A stretch of 64,000 nucleotides of DNA, taken from contig CABJBM010000014.1 in NCBI GenBank assembly GCA_902363835.1, positions 62,001 to 126,000 on the forward strand, given 5' to 3'. This stretch comes from Lachnospiraceae bacterium. Lineage in GTDB: Bacteria; Bacillota; Clostridia; Lachnospirales; Lachnospiraceae. Made by a program: the position numbers and the translations under genes. This document shows positions 29,376 through 37,610 of the stretch, one piece after another; the stretch's first letter is position 1, and each line of letters starts with the position of its first letter. Below the pieces are notes generated by a model. It was not told where the DNA came from. It did not search any database and saw only the letters and a list, made by a program, of their open reading frames with translations.

Positions 29376-31244
29376 GTGATAAGAGAACGGCTATTAAAGT
29401 GGTTTAAAACTGCAGGGATTTTTATAACCACTGTCATCATGCTTTTGATTCCCTGCGCATCTTATATTCTGTTTGAGTATGTTACAGGCAATTTGTCCAC
29501 AATCCCCTTGTTCATGTCTGTTTTAAATATAGGCTGGATTTACCTGCTTTATCTTGCGGCTTTCGCAGTCAGCGGAAGCACCAGGATAGGGATTCCGCTG
29601 GTTGCAGTTTTTCTCTATCTTGTTTCTGTGGCTGAATATCTGGTTGCAGGCTTTCGGGGAAGGCCCATTATGATCTGGGACGTTTTAGCGCTGCGGACTG
29701 CCATAAGCGTTGCGGGAAATTATGAATTTGTTTTCACAAAGGAAATGTATTTTGCCTGCCTTGGAGTTCAGGCCATCTGCCTTTTTGCCCTTTTATTTCC
29801 CAAAAGGGTAAGGGGGAGGAAAAAGAGGCTGATCTTTGCCGGGGGAAGCACAGGTGTTGTTATAAGCTTTTGCTTGTGGTTTTACACATGTCTGATTCCC
29901 AATAAAGGCCTTGAAATTAATATGTGGGAGGTTAGTGAGACTTATCAGGAATATGGATATGTGCTTTCAACAGCTGTTTCCCTCAATTATGTGGTGCAGA
30001 AAAAGCCCAAAGGCTACAGCTTTTCAAAGGTAAAGCAGATATATGATTCTGTGAAAGAGGAGAACCAGGTCCTTCTGGCTTCGGCAGGGGAAGGTGACGT
30101 GGAGTCGGAAGACAACATAACGCCGGTCAACATTATATGTATTATGAATGAAAGCTTTTCTGACTTAAAGGTAGCGGGAAACTTTAAGACAAATCAGGAG
30201 TACTTCCCTTTTTTAAACAGCCTGAAGGAAAATACGGTGAAGGGAAGTCTTTGTGTTCCCGTATTCGGTTCTTTGACCAGTAACTCTGAGTTTGAATTTC
30301 TGACAGGAGATTCTATTTCCCTGCTTCAGGCTAACAGCATTGCCTATCAGTTTAATGTCAAGCCTAATACATATAGCCTTGTGAGCACATTAAAATCCCA
30401 GGGCTATGAGGCAGTTGCCATGCATCCATATCCAAGAGAGAATTGGAACCGGCAGGAGTGCTACCGGAACATGGGGATAGATGAATTTCTGGCCATAGAA
30501 GATTATGAAGGCAGTGAGCTGCTTAGAAATTATGTCAGTGACCAGGCAGATTACGAGAAGCTGATAGAAAGGGTGGAGTCCAAGGAGAATCCGGAAGATA
30601 AGCTGTTTCTTTTTAATGTGACCATGCAGAACCATGGAGGTTATGAGACCCTGTATGATGATTTTGACCAGGAAGTGTGGCTTACCGGAGAACTGAAAGG
30701 GAAATACCCAAAGGCCGACCAGTACTTATCTCTTATGAAACGGTCAGATGAAGCCCTGGAATACCTTATTTCCTATTTTGAGCAAAGCTCAGAGCCTACC
30801 ATGATCGTTCTTTTTGGAGACCATCAGCCCAGTGTGGAAGATGAGTTTTTTGATGATATTTCAGGAACTCCCAGCAGCCTTGTGTCCAATAAGGACCGCC
30901 TGATGTGGTATCAGACTCCGTTTGTGATCTGGACTAATTATAAGACCCAGGCAGAGGAAAAGGGGAAAATGGGAGCCATTTACCTGTCTTCCGAACTGCT
31001 GAAAAGGGCAGGAGCCGATATGACGCCTTACCAGCAATTCCTTCTGACAATGGAAGAGACTTTTCCTGTGGTACATCCCATCGGATGCTATGACAAGGAA
31101 GGAACCTATTATTCCTGGGAATCTTTAAGGAAGCCTGACAGTCCGTATCAGGACCTGATCATGAATTATGAATATCTGGTGTACAACCATATTTTTGACG
31201 GAAAGAAATGTAAGGAAATGTTTTCTTTGGAAACTGACAAATAA
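29376..31244 (+). CDS. LTA synthase-like membrane phosphoglycerol transferase (sulfatase fold)
   Basis: About 622 residues. Five hydrophobic spans in the first 190 residues are followed by an extracellular alkaline-phosphatase/sulfatase domain: NIICIMNESFSDL, SLTSNSEFEFLTG (the usual catalytic Thr region), MQNHGGYE and the metal-binding VLFGDHQPSVED. Such enzymes polymerise or add glycerol phosphate on membrane glycolipids using phosphatidylglycerol, forming lipoteichoic-acid-like polymers. The start is ambiguous: GTG 29376 is nine bases after AGAGG, while ATG 29367 is too close to it. Stands alone and ends at a strong terminator. Confidence 0.85.
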   Translation: MIRERLLKWFKTAGIFITTVIMLLIPCASYILFEYVTGNLSTIPLFMSVLNIGWIYLLYLAAFAVSGSTRIGIPLVAVFLYLVSVAEYLVAGFRGRPIMIWDVLALRTAISVAGNYEFVFTKEMYFACLGVQAICLFALLFPKRVRGRKKRLIFAGGSTGVVISFCLWFYTCLIPNKGLEINMWEVSETYQEYGYVLSTAVSLNYVVQKKPKGYSFSKVKQIYDSVKEENQVLLASAGEGDVESEDNITPVNIICIMNESFSDLKVAGNFKTNQEYFPFLNSLKENTVKGSLCVPVFGSLTSNSEFEFLTGDSISLLQANSIAYQFNVKPNTYSLVSTLKSQGYEAVAMHPYPRENWNRQECYRNMGIDEFLAIEDYEGSELLRNYVSDQADYEKLIERVESKENPEDKLFLFNVTMQNHGGYETLYDDFDQEVWLTGELKGKYPKADQYLSLMKRSDEALEYLISYFEQSSEPTMIVLFGDHQPSVEDEFFDDISGTPSSLVSNKDRLMWYQTPFVIWTNYKTQAEEKGKMGAIYLSSELLKRAGADMTPYQQFLLTMEETFPVVHPIGCYDKEGTYYSWESLRKPDSPYQDLIMNYEYLVYNHIFDGKKCKEMFSLETDK

Positions 31245-31292
31245 GCCGGAGTGGGATACCACAGCTGGACTTAACTGCACCTAAACACAGGG

Positions 31293-31345
31293 GCCGCTGC
31301 AAAATCAGGTAATGAACTGCCTGATTCTGCAACGGCTCTTGTTTG
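31293..31345 (+). terminator. Terminator after the LTA-synthase-like gene
   Basis: Stem GCCGCTGCAAAATCAGG with CCTGATTCTGCAACGGC (two mismatches) and a following TCTTGTTTGTTTC tract. Confidence 0.8.
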
Positions 31346-31353
31346 TTTCTTGT

Positions 31354-32034
31354 TCAGCTGCGCCTGCCCCATCCTTTGCTCTTCTTCCGGGCTGCTACAA
31401 AGTTTTTGTAGATGCCGCTTTTTTGCATCAGTTCCTCATGGGTTCCCTGCTGGGTAATGCGGCCATCTGCGATCACCAGTATCTTGTCGGCATGCCGGAT
31501 GGTATTCAGCCTGTGGGCAATTACCAGCAGAGTCTTTCCGGCACACAGTTCACTGATGGCCTGCTGGATATGGCTTTCGTTATCCGCATCCACACTGGCG
31601 GTGGCTTCATCCAGGATCACAATGGGTGCATCCTTTAAAATGCACCGGGCAATGGAAATGCGCTGCTTTTCACCGCCGGAAAGGGTTGCGCCGCCCTGGC
31701 CCACGGTAAAGTATCCCATGGGCATTTTTCGCAGATGCCTTCCAAACTCCATGCGCTTCTCGGCGAACAACAGGAACCCTGCCGCCGATTGCAGGCGGTC
31801 GGCAATGTGATGGAACAGCATTTGCAGCAGCAGGCAGGCGGCCAAAGCAAGGCCAATCTGCAAACACATCTCTACGGTAGCAGTGTTGTGATAAAAGGCG
31901 GCAAGGGCAAAAAATGCAAAGCCAATAGGCGCTTTTGCCAGAATTGATTTAAAAAAGGAAAATACAAGGGCCAGCTTGATCCTGCCCTGATAATCTCCGG
32001 AAACAGCCAGTATCCGTCTCATTAAAGTGATCAT
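31354..32034 (-). pseudogene. ABC half-transporter with in-frame internal deletion
   Basis: Remnant of an exporter-type ABC half-transporter (membrane domain plus ATPase, normally about 580 residues). The first 115 residues are membrane helices ending HLRKMPMGYFT. The text then jumps directly to VGQGGATLSGGEKQRISIAR, the ABC signature, followed by Walker B IVILDEATASVD and the H-loop AHRLNTI. Walker A, the Q-loop and half the membrane domain are missing, so it cannot bind ATP normally although the frame stays open. The ATG overlaps the stop of the upstream partner and has GGAGG. Both partners carry deletions; probably non-functional. Confidence 0.85.
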
Positions 32035-32907
32035 TATGTATTTCCTCCTTTTGCCGTGCTTACCGTCCACTGGGCGCTGCCAAGGGCAGCCTGCCAGAGC
32101 TTTTGATAGGCGGGGCAGCTGTTAAGCAGCTCCTCATGGGTCCCGGCGGCGGCCAGCTTGCCGGAATCCAAAACACAAATCTGATCCGCGCCCATAATGG
32201 AGTGCAGGCGGTGGGCGATAACAATGACGGTTTTCCCCTGAATGATCTGGGCAATGGTCTCATTCATCTTTTCCTCATTTTCCGGATCCATAAAGGCAGT
32301 GGCTTCGTCAAGAACGATGATGGGCGCATCTTTTAAAATGGCCCGGGCAAGAGAAATGCGCTGGCGTTCTCCGCCGGAAAGCTGTTTTCCGCCATCGCCG
32401 GCCATGGTGTGAATGCCCTTTTCCAGCCGGGCTAAAAATTCACTGCATTGCGCTTTTTCTGCTGCTTCCATGACCTGAGCGTCGGTTGCGTCCGGCTTGC
32501 CGAGGCGGATATTTTCCAGGAGACTTATGTTGAACAAAAACTGTTCCTGGGCAACATAAGAGATTTGCTGGTTAAGTGCTTCCAGGCTCATGCTTCGGAT
32601 ATCCTGCCCGCCTACTTTGACCGCGCCTCCGGTCACATCGTAAAAATGAACCAGCAGCTTGGCAAGAGTGGACTTACCGCCCCCTGATGTAGAACACGGC
32701 ATACAGCAGTGCACAGGCTGCAATGGCGGCAATGCGCCAGGCAACATATTCTGCCGTCATATCTTCACCCATCAGCAGTGGACGGATGATTTGGTAGATG
32801 AACCAAAACGGCAGCACGTTCATGACCATGCCAAAGAGCATTGCAGCAATGGCTGCGTAGGTTGTTTTGCGGTAATCACCCGCATATTCCAATACTTTTT
32901 GAAACAA
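32034..32907 (-). pseudogene. ABC half-transporter with internal deletion and frameshift
   Basis: First gene of the broken pair. Residues 1-75 of the membrane domain read MFQKVLEYAGDYRKTTY to ALLYAVFYI, and the sequence then joins directly to TSGGGKSTLAKLLVHFYD, the Walker A of the ATPase, in another frame. The frame from 32907 stops at 32674. About 290 residues of membrane domain are lost. The ATPase part downstream looks intact (LSGGERQR, VLDEATAFMD, AHRLHSI) and keeps an open frame but has no proper start. Probably once half of a heterodimeric drug, lipid or siderophore-type transporter under control of the adjacent TetR regulator. Confidence 0.85.
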
Positions 32908-32936
32908 AATTCTTACCTCCTTTATGATTTATATAA

Positions 32937-32952
32937 GTTAGCCATAACTAAC
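32937..32952 (-). promoter_or_regulatory. Possible operator before the broken ABC pair
   Basis: GTTAG and CTAAC form an inverted repeat just upstream of the transporter gene, a position suited to the divergent-style TetR regulator. Confidence 0.35.
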
Positions 32953-32966
32953 CTTTGGGCAAATAG

Positions 32967-32986
32967 GAACCCCTCCATGGGAGGGG
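32967..32986 (-). terminator. Hairpin after the tetR-type gene
   Basis: CCCCTCC/GGAGGGG stem with a three-base loop, 14 bases past the TetR stop, followed leftward by a modest T-rich tract. Confidence 0.5.
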
Positions 32987-32999
32987 ATTTCTGTGGGCC

Positions 33000-33620
33000 T
33001 TAAAATCCTAAGACCCGATACCAGTTAAACAGGCCGCAGATGACTTTGCAATGAATTTCCATCTGTGTCCATGTGAAGCCGTGGATAAACGGCTCATAAA
33101 TCGTCGTCCAGAATGCGGAAAGCAGGATATGCAGCTCTTCCATGGAGATGTCGGTATGGGTCAGGCCCCGTTTCCGGGCTTCCAGAAAATACTCGTAAGT
33201 CTTTACCGTCATTTTCTCAACCCAGTCGTGCTGAAAGTTAGAATATGCTGTTCCCTCTGCACATTTCAGGAGCAGAATAAAACCGTCGTGGTGTTCATAG
33301 AAGAATTGAAAGTACTCCAATGTATTTTTTTCATCCATATCCCATGCCTTTACCAGCGCATCATCAGACAGAGCGCTCACTTTTGCGGCACTTCGCTGTT
33401 CAACAAAGCCATCAAGTGCCGCAACCGTATCCTCCACCACAGCGCGAAACAAGGCTTCCTTTCCCTTGTACCGCTTATAAAGGGCACCGGTGGTGATCCC
33501 GGCATCCTCACAGATTTCCTTTAAGGATGCATTCTGAAACCCATGTGTTAAAAAAACTTTTTTTGCGCTGCTTAGAATCCGCGGATCAATGGAACGATCA
33601 GGTTTGGACATTTGTCTCAT
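33000..33620 (-). CDS. TetR/AcrR-family regulator
   Basis: 206-residue one-component repressor. N-terminal helix-turn-helix RILSSAKKVFLTHGFQNASLKEICEDAGITTGALYKRYKGKEALF (residues 14-58) is typical of the family; the C-terminal ligand domain is not assignable. GGAGGTGA lies just before the first ATG, and ATG 33611 is an alternative. It is upstream of, and in the same direction as, the decayed ABC pair it presumably controlled. A perfect palindrome in its promoter suggests autoregulation. Confidence 0.9.
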   Translation of the reverse strand: MRQMSKPDRSIDPRILSSAKKVFLTHGFQNASLKEICEDAGITTGALYKRYKGKEALFRAVVEDTVAALDGFVEQRSAAKVSALSDDALVKAWDMDEKNTLEYFQFFYEHHDGFILLLKCAEGTAYSNFQHDWVEKMTVKTYEYFLEARKRGLTHTDISMEELHILLSAFWTTIYEPFIHGFTWTQMEIHCKVICGLFNWYRVLGF

Positions 33621-33637
33621 TCACCTCCTTCAGTAAA

Positions 33638-33673
33638 ACTGATAATTAAGTTACCGATAATTCGATTATCAGT
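33638..33673. promoter_or_regulatory. Palindromic operator upstream of the TetR gene
   Basis: ACTGATAAT (33638-33646) and ATTATCAGT (33665-33673) are a perfect 9-bp inverted repeat with an 18-base centre that itself holds CCGATAATTCG. A likely autoregulatory site. Confidence 0.6.
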
Positions 33674-33864
33674 CTAACAGGTGGTTTTCCATTTGTCAAG
33701 TATCATATGTGGAATTTCGTTGTTTTTATTTTATAAACCTTGAAAAATGAACATGGTCCTTAAGGTTTTTTTACGAATACGTAATAAAAACGTTATTGTA
33801 AAAAGCAGGAAAATTGGTTATCATTGTAAGGAACCTGATTAAGACAACATGGAGGGATGCGAAA

Positions 33865-35538
33865 ATGAGAGAAAGAAAAACAGGCAGGGCCATGACCGGA
33901 CTTTTTGCCGCTGTATTTTTATGCTGTGCTTCTGCCTTTGTTTCGTTGGCAGATGTAGGAGCAGCCGGAGTACAGGCTGTGATCCGGTCCTGCCAGATCA
34001 ATTCTGATAAGAACAGCGTAACGGTTCAGGCAGAGAGCAATGCCGATATGACGGGAACGGATGGCGTCCTCTATCTGGTAGAGCTGCAGCCTTACCAGAA
34101 CAACTTAGACGGCAGAACGGATTATGCGGCTTCATCAGCGCCGGGAAGCAAGGTCACCTTTACCTTTCCGCTGAACCGCAATACGGTCCAGGACAGGCTT
34201 TACAGCAAATTTGTCATTGCGGTCTGGGATGGAACAAAATATATTGAAATCAGCAAACCTCATTATATTACGAATCCTGAAATGGTTGCGGCCAATACCC
34301 AGCCATTTAATGATCCTCTTACCAAAAAGGGCTTGAATATCCAGCTGAACATGCTGGGAGATGCCTTTGAATTGGGAGTGAAGCATGTTGCTACCAATAT
34401 TTCTTTCCATCAGATTCTGGGCCAGGGAATTGATTACCAGTACGACGGAAAGACTTATCACTTTGATAAAAATGCCATCACAAGCTACGATGAGACCATC
34501 AGCGCATTATCCGGGAAAGGGATGACAGTTACTGCCATCATTTTAAATGGCTGGAACGATGCGGCACCGGACCTGATCTATCCCGGAACAAAGAAAAATG
34601 CCAATGCATTTTACTACATGTTCAATCCTGCGACCCAGGAAGGGCTGGATCAGACAAGAGCCATTGCATCCTTTTTAGCGGAGCGGTACAACGGTACCAA
34701 CCCAAACCACGGAAAAATATCCAACTGGATCATTGGCAACGAGATCAACAACCAGCAGTGGAATCATATGGGAGCCAGGGATATTACCAGTTATGTGCAG
34801 GCTTACCAGGATGCTTTCCGGATCTTTTACACTGCCATCAAGAGTACCAGCGCCAATGACAGGGTATATTACTCCCTGGACTATAACTGGAACAATGAGA
34901 TTGATAATAAGCTGAAATATGGCGGAAGAGCTATTGTGGATACCTTTAATTCCATTGCCAATGAACAGGGGCAGATGGATTGGGGGCTATCCTATCATCC
35001 TTATCCCTGCCCGATGACGGAGCCGGAATTCTGGGATGATGATCAGACCGGATTGATCACCAATGATTATAACTCTCCGGTCATTAACTTTAAAAACCTT
35101 ACCACTCTGACAGATTACATGGCTCAGGATGCCTTAAAATCGCCTACCGGCCATGTGCGCCACATCATTCTCACAGAGCAGGGCTTTACCGCAACCAGCC
35201 AGTCAAGAGGCAGTGTGGCTCAGATTCAGGCAGCCGCTTATGCTTATTCCTATTACATGGTTGACAGCAATCCTTATATTGACGCTTATATCTTAAGCCG
35301 CCAGGTGGATGCCCCTCTGGAAGTGAGGAGCGGCTTATCCTTTGGACTTTGGGAATGTGCCATGGACAGGGGAGATGATATTGTAGCCACAAGGCGCCGT
35401 AAAATCTGGCAGGTGTTCCGGAATATTGATAAAAAGAAATACACCCTGGAGACAACAGAGTTCGCAAAATCCATCATAGGAGTTGAAAAGTGGTCTGATA
35501 TCATTCCCAACTTTCGGTGGAGATCATTAGAGAAATAG
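33865..35538 (+). CDS. Secreted DUF5722-type protein with TIM-barrel glycosidase features
   Basis: 557 residues with a signal peptide (MRERKTGRAMTGLFAAVFLCCASAFVSLA). The first 130 mature residues form a beta-rich domain (SCQINSDKNSVTVQAES). The rest looks like a clan GH-A barrel: IIGNEINNQQWN carries a candidate acid/base Glu after Asn, and ILTEQGF a candidate nucleophile Glu, with LSYHPYPCP between them. This pattern fits the DUF5722 family. Substrate unknown. ATG 33865 follows GGAGGG; earlier in-frame starts lack a site. Monocistronic with its own terminator. Confidence 0.75.
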   Translation: MRERKTGRAMTGLFAAVFLCCASAFVSLADVGAAGVQAVIRSCQINSDKNSVTVQAESNADMTGTDGVLYLVELQPYQNNLDGRTDYAASSAPGSKVTFTFPLNRNTVQDRLYSKFVIAVWDGTKYIEISKPHYITNPEMVAANTQPFNDPLTKKGLNIQLNMLGDAFELGVKHVATNISFHQILGQGIDYQYDGKTYHFDKNAITSYDETISALSGKGMTVTAIILNGWNDAAPDLIYPGTKKNANAFYYMFNPATQEGLDQTRAIASFLAERYNGTNPNHGKISNWIIGNEINNQQWNHMGARDITSYVQAYQDAFRIFYTAIKSTSANDRVYYSLDYNWNNEIDNKLKYGGRAIVDTFNSIANEQGQMDWGLSYHPYPCPMTEPEFWDDDQTGLITNDYNSPVINFKNLTTLTDYMAQDALKSPTGHVRHIILTEQGFTATSQSRGSVAQIQAAAYAYSYYMVDSNPYIDAYILSRQVDAPLEVRSGLSFGLWECAMDRGDDIVATRRRKIWQVFRNIDKKKYTLETTEFAKSIIGVEKWSDIIPNFRWRSLEK

Positions 35539-35568
35539 TATTAGAATATTTAGCTTTTATACGCATGT

Positions 35569-35606
35569 AAACCGCCTTTAAACTAGTTTTAAAGGCGGTT
35601 TATTAT
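35569..35606 (+). terminator. Terminator after the DUF5722-type gene
   Basis: Perfect 14-bp stem AAACCGCCTTTAAA with TTTAAAGGCGGTTT around a five-base loop, followed by ATTATATTT. Confidence 0.85.
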
Positions 35607-35655
35607 ATTTCAGAAGAATCTTACGGAATTTCTGTTTCTTGAGTTCATGAATAAA

Positions 35656-35744
35656 TTTACCTTATTTGGTAAAGTATCATATGATGAAAATAAGTTTCAT
35701 AAACTATCAAGTATATTGAAAAAATAATACAACAAAGCTAAAAT
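35656..35744 (+). promoter_or_regulatory. MurNAc operon promoter with two upstream palindromes
   Basis: TTGAAA (35716-35721), 17-bp spacer, TAAAAT (35739-35744). Upstream are TTTACC-N6-GGTAAA (35656-35673) and ATGAAA-N5-TTTCAT (35684-35700). The second resembles the A/T-centred palindromes used by RpiR-family proteins and is probably the site for the first gene's product. Confidence 0.6.
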
Positions 35745-35803
35745 AGAGACAGGTAAAAAATATGTAAGATTTCTTCTGGCTTTACGGAAAGGAGAAGAAA
35801 TAC

Positions 35804-36661
35804 ATGAAGGGTTTGCTTATAAGGATTGACAGCTATATCCAGGATGCGGGAGAAGCAGAAAAAGAGCTGATAAAAAGACTTCACAAAAATCCCGAATCAG
35901 TCCTCCGAAAGAGTATTAAGGAGATTGCCAAAGAAACTTATACCTCCCCGGCAACCGTTGTAAGACTTTGCAAAAAGCTGGGCTGCAAGGGGTATAAGGA
36001 TTTTCAGAATACCCTGGCTTATGAGGTGGCATTATTCCAGGAAAGCAGGAATATTGCGTTTCAAAAGATCACACGGGAAGATTCCATGGAGGAGATTATT
36101 TACAAGGTCACAAAGAAGAATATCGAATCCCTGGAAACAACCCAAAAGCTTATTGAACCAAAGGTTGTGACAGAATGCGTAAAGCTCCTGGAAAATTGCA
36201 GAAGCGTCACCCTGTTCGGGCTGGGAACCTCCCTTTTGGCTGCAAGAGACTTGTACTTAAAGCTTCTTCGGGCTGACGTAATATGCAATGTCTGCGATGA
36301 CTGGCATACGCAGTTGCTGGCTGCCAGAAATTTAAGAAAAGATGACCTAGCCATTGCCATCAGCTATTCAGGGCTTACGGAAGAAGTACTTCAGTGTGTA
36401 AAGGAAGCAAAAGGAAACGGAGCTAAGGTGATCGCCATAACAAGGGCAGTGGAATCGGAACTGGCTTTGGAAGCGGATTTCGTTCTTCCTGTAGCGGCAA
36501 CAGAGCTGATCCACCGAAGCGGCGCCATGTCCTCCCGTATTTCACAGTTAAACGTGATAGACATTTTTTTTACTGCTTATGTTAATAGAAATCATGAAAT
36601 TTGTATGAGTAAGTTTTCAAAAAACTATATACAGAAGAAAGGAAGTACAGAGCATGATTGA
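35804..36661 (+). CDS. RpiR-family regulator of MurNAc use
   Basis: 285 residues: N-terminal RpiR helix-turn-helix (residues 1-75, SIKEIAKETYTSPATVVRLCKKLGCKGYKDF) and a C-terminal SIS sugar-phosphate-binding domain (LFGLGTSLLAARDLYLKL, AIAISYSGLTEEVL). The ligand is presumably MurNAc-6-phosphate, by its operon with murQ. AAAGGAG precedes the ATG. It overlaps murQ by 8 bp. A murR-like role is inferred; the protein is not necessarily orthologous to E. coli MurR. Confidence 0.88.
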   Translation: MKGLLIRIDSYIQDAGEAEKELIKRLHKNPESVLRKSIKEIAKETYTSPATVVRLCKKLGCKGYKDFQNTLAYEVALFQESRNIAFQKITREDSMEEIIYKVTKKNIESLETTQKLIEPKVVTECVKLLENCRSVTLFGLGTSLLAARDLYLKLLRADVICNVCDDWHTQLLAARNLRKDDLAIAISYSGLTEEVLQCVKEAKGNGAKVIAITRAVESELALEADFVLPVAATELIHRSGAMSSRISQLNVIDIFFTAYVNRNHEICMSKFSKNYIQKKGSTEHD

Positions 36662-37547
36662 TTTATCAGTGCTTACAACAGAGTCCCGGAATCCGGATAC
36701 CATTAATCTGGATGAAATGACGCCCCTTGAACTTGCATCTGTCATGAACAGGGAAGATGGAAAGGCCGTAAAAGCCGTAGAGGAAGTGCTCCCCCAGATT
36801 GCCACAGCAATTGAATGGGCTGCAGACAGCCTGAAATCAGGAGGCCGCATCATATACATTGGTGCAGGAACTTCCGGACGTCTGGGAGTGCTGGATGCGG
36901 TGGAATGTCCGCCTACCTTCGGGGTTCCCAGGGAACTGGTGGTAGGCTTGATCGCAGGCGGAGAAAAGGCCTTTGTAGAGGCTGTGGAAGGAGCCGAGGA
37001 CAGTAAGACCTTATGTGAGGCAGATTTAAAGGAAATTGGCCTTACCTCAAAAGACATTGTCATCGGCCTGGCGGCATCAGGCAGAACCCCCTATGTAATC
37101 TACGGCCTTGATTATGCAAATAAAACAGGCTGCCATACTGTTGCCATTGCATGTAATAAAGGATCTGATATAGGAAAGACTGCAAAGCTTGCCATTGAGC
37201 CCGTAACAGGACCTGAGGTATTAACAGGTTCCACCAGATTAAAGGCGGGAACAGCACAAAAGATGATTCTCAACATGATTTCAACCGGAAGCATGGTAGG
37301 AATCGGGAAAGCCTATGAAAATCTTATGGTGGATGTGAAGCAAAGCAATGAAAAGCTGGTGGTAAGGTCCCAGAATATCCTGATGACAGCCACCGGATGC
37401 ACCAGAGAAGAGGCTGAAAAGGCATTAAAGCAGGCAGAAGGGCATGTTAAAACTGCTGTTACCATGATTTTACTGGACTGCGGTCCGGAGGAGGCAAGAC
37501 AAAAGCTGTCACAAGCCGGAGGCAAGATCCGGGAGGCTTTGAAGTAA
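36654..37547 (+). CDS. murQ: N-acetylmuramic acid 6-phosphate etherase
   Basis: 297-residue cytoplasmic etherase that splits D-lactate from MurNAc-6-phosphate to give GlcNAc-6-phosphate. Family features: TTESRNPDTINLDEM at the N-terminus, the SIS motif GGRIIYIGAGTSGRLGVLDAVECPPTFG, VIGLAASGRTPYVI, GPEVLTGSTRLKAGTAQK, and the C-terminal UBA-like helix region. The catalytic Glu in the VEGAED segment is present. Its ATG lies inside the end of the regulator gene. Confidence 0.95.
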   Translation: MIDLSVLTTESRNPDTINLDEMTPLELASVMNREDGKAVKAVEEVLPQIATAIEWAADSLKSGGRIIYIGAGTSGRLGVLDAVECPPTFGVPRELVVGLIAGGEKAFVEAVEGAEDSKTLCEADLKEIGLTSKDIVIGLAASGRTPYVIYGLDYANKTGCHTVAIACNKGSDIGKTAKLAIEPVTGPEVLTGSTRLKAGTAQKMILNMISTGSMVGIGKAYENLMVDVKQSNEKLVVRSQNILMTATGCTREEAEKALKQAEGHVKTAVTMILLDCGPEEARQKLSQAGGKIREALK

Positions 37548-37610
37548 AAAGAGAGGAGTTCTAAAAACTCTTTTTAAGTAACTTAATCATATTATTAAAG
37601 GAGGATTATC

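Noticed and set aside
31354..32034. Treating the second ABC remnant as a functional small transporter because its frame is open
   Set aside because: It lacks Walker A, the Q-loop and half the membrane domain, so ATP binding is not credible.
37548..37610. Terminator between murQ and the PTS gene
   Set aside because: GGAGTT/AACTC with nearby A and T runs is a weak, bulged stem; the genes are more likely co-transcribed, at most with partial attenuation.
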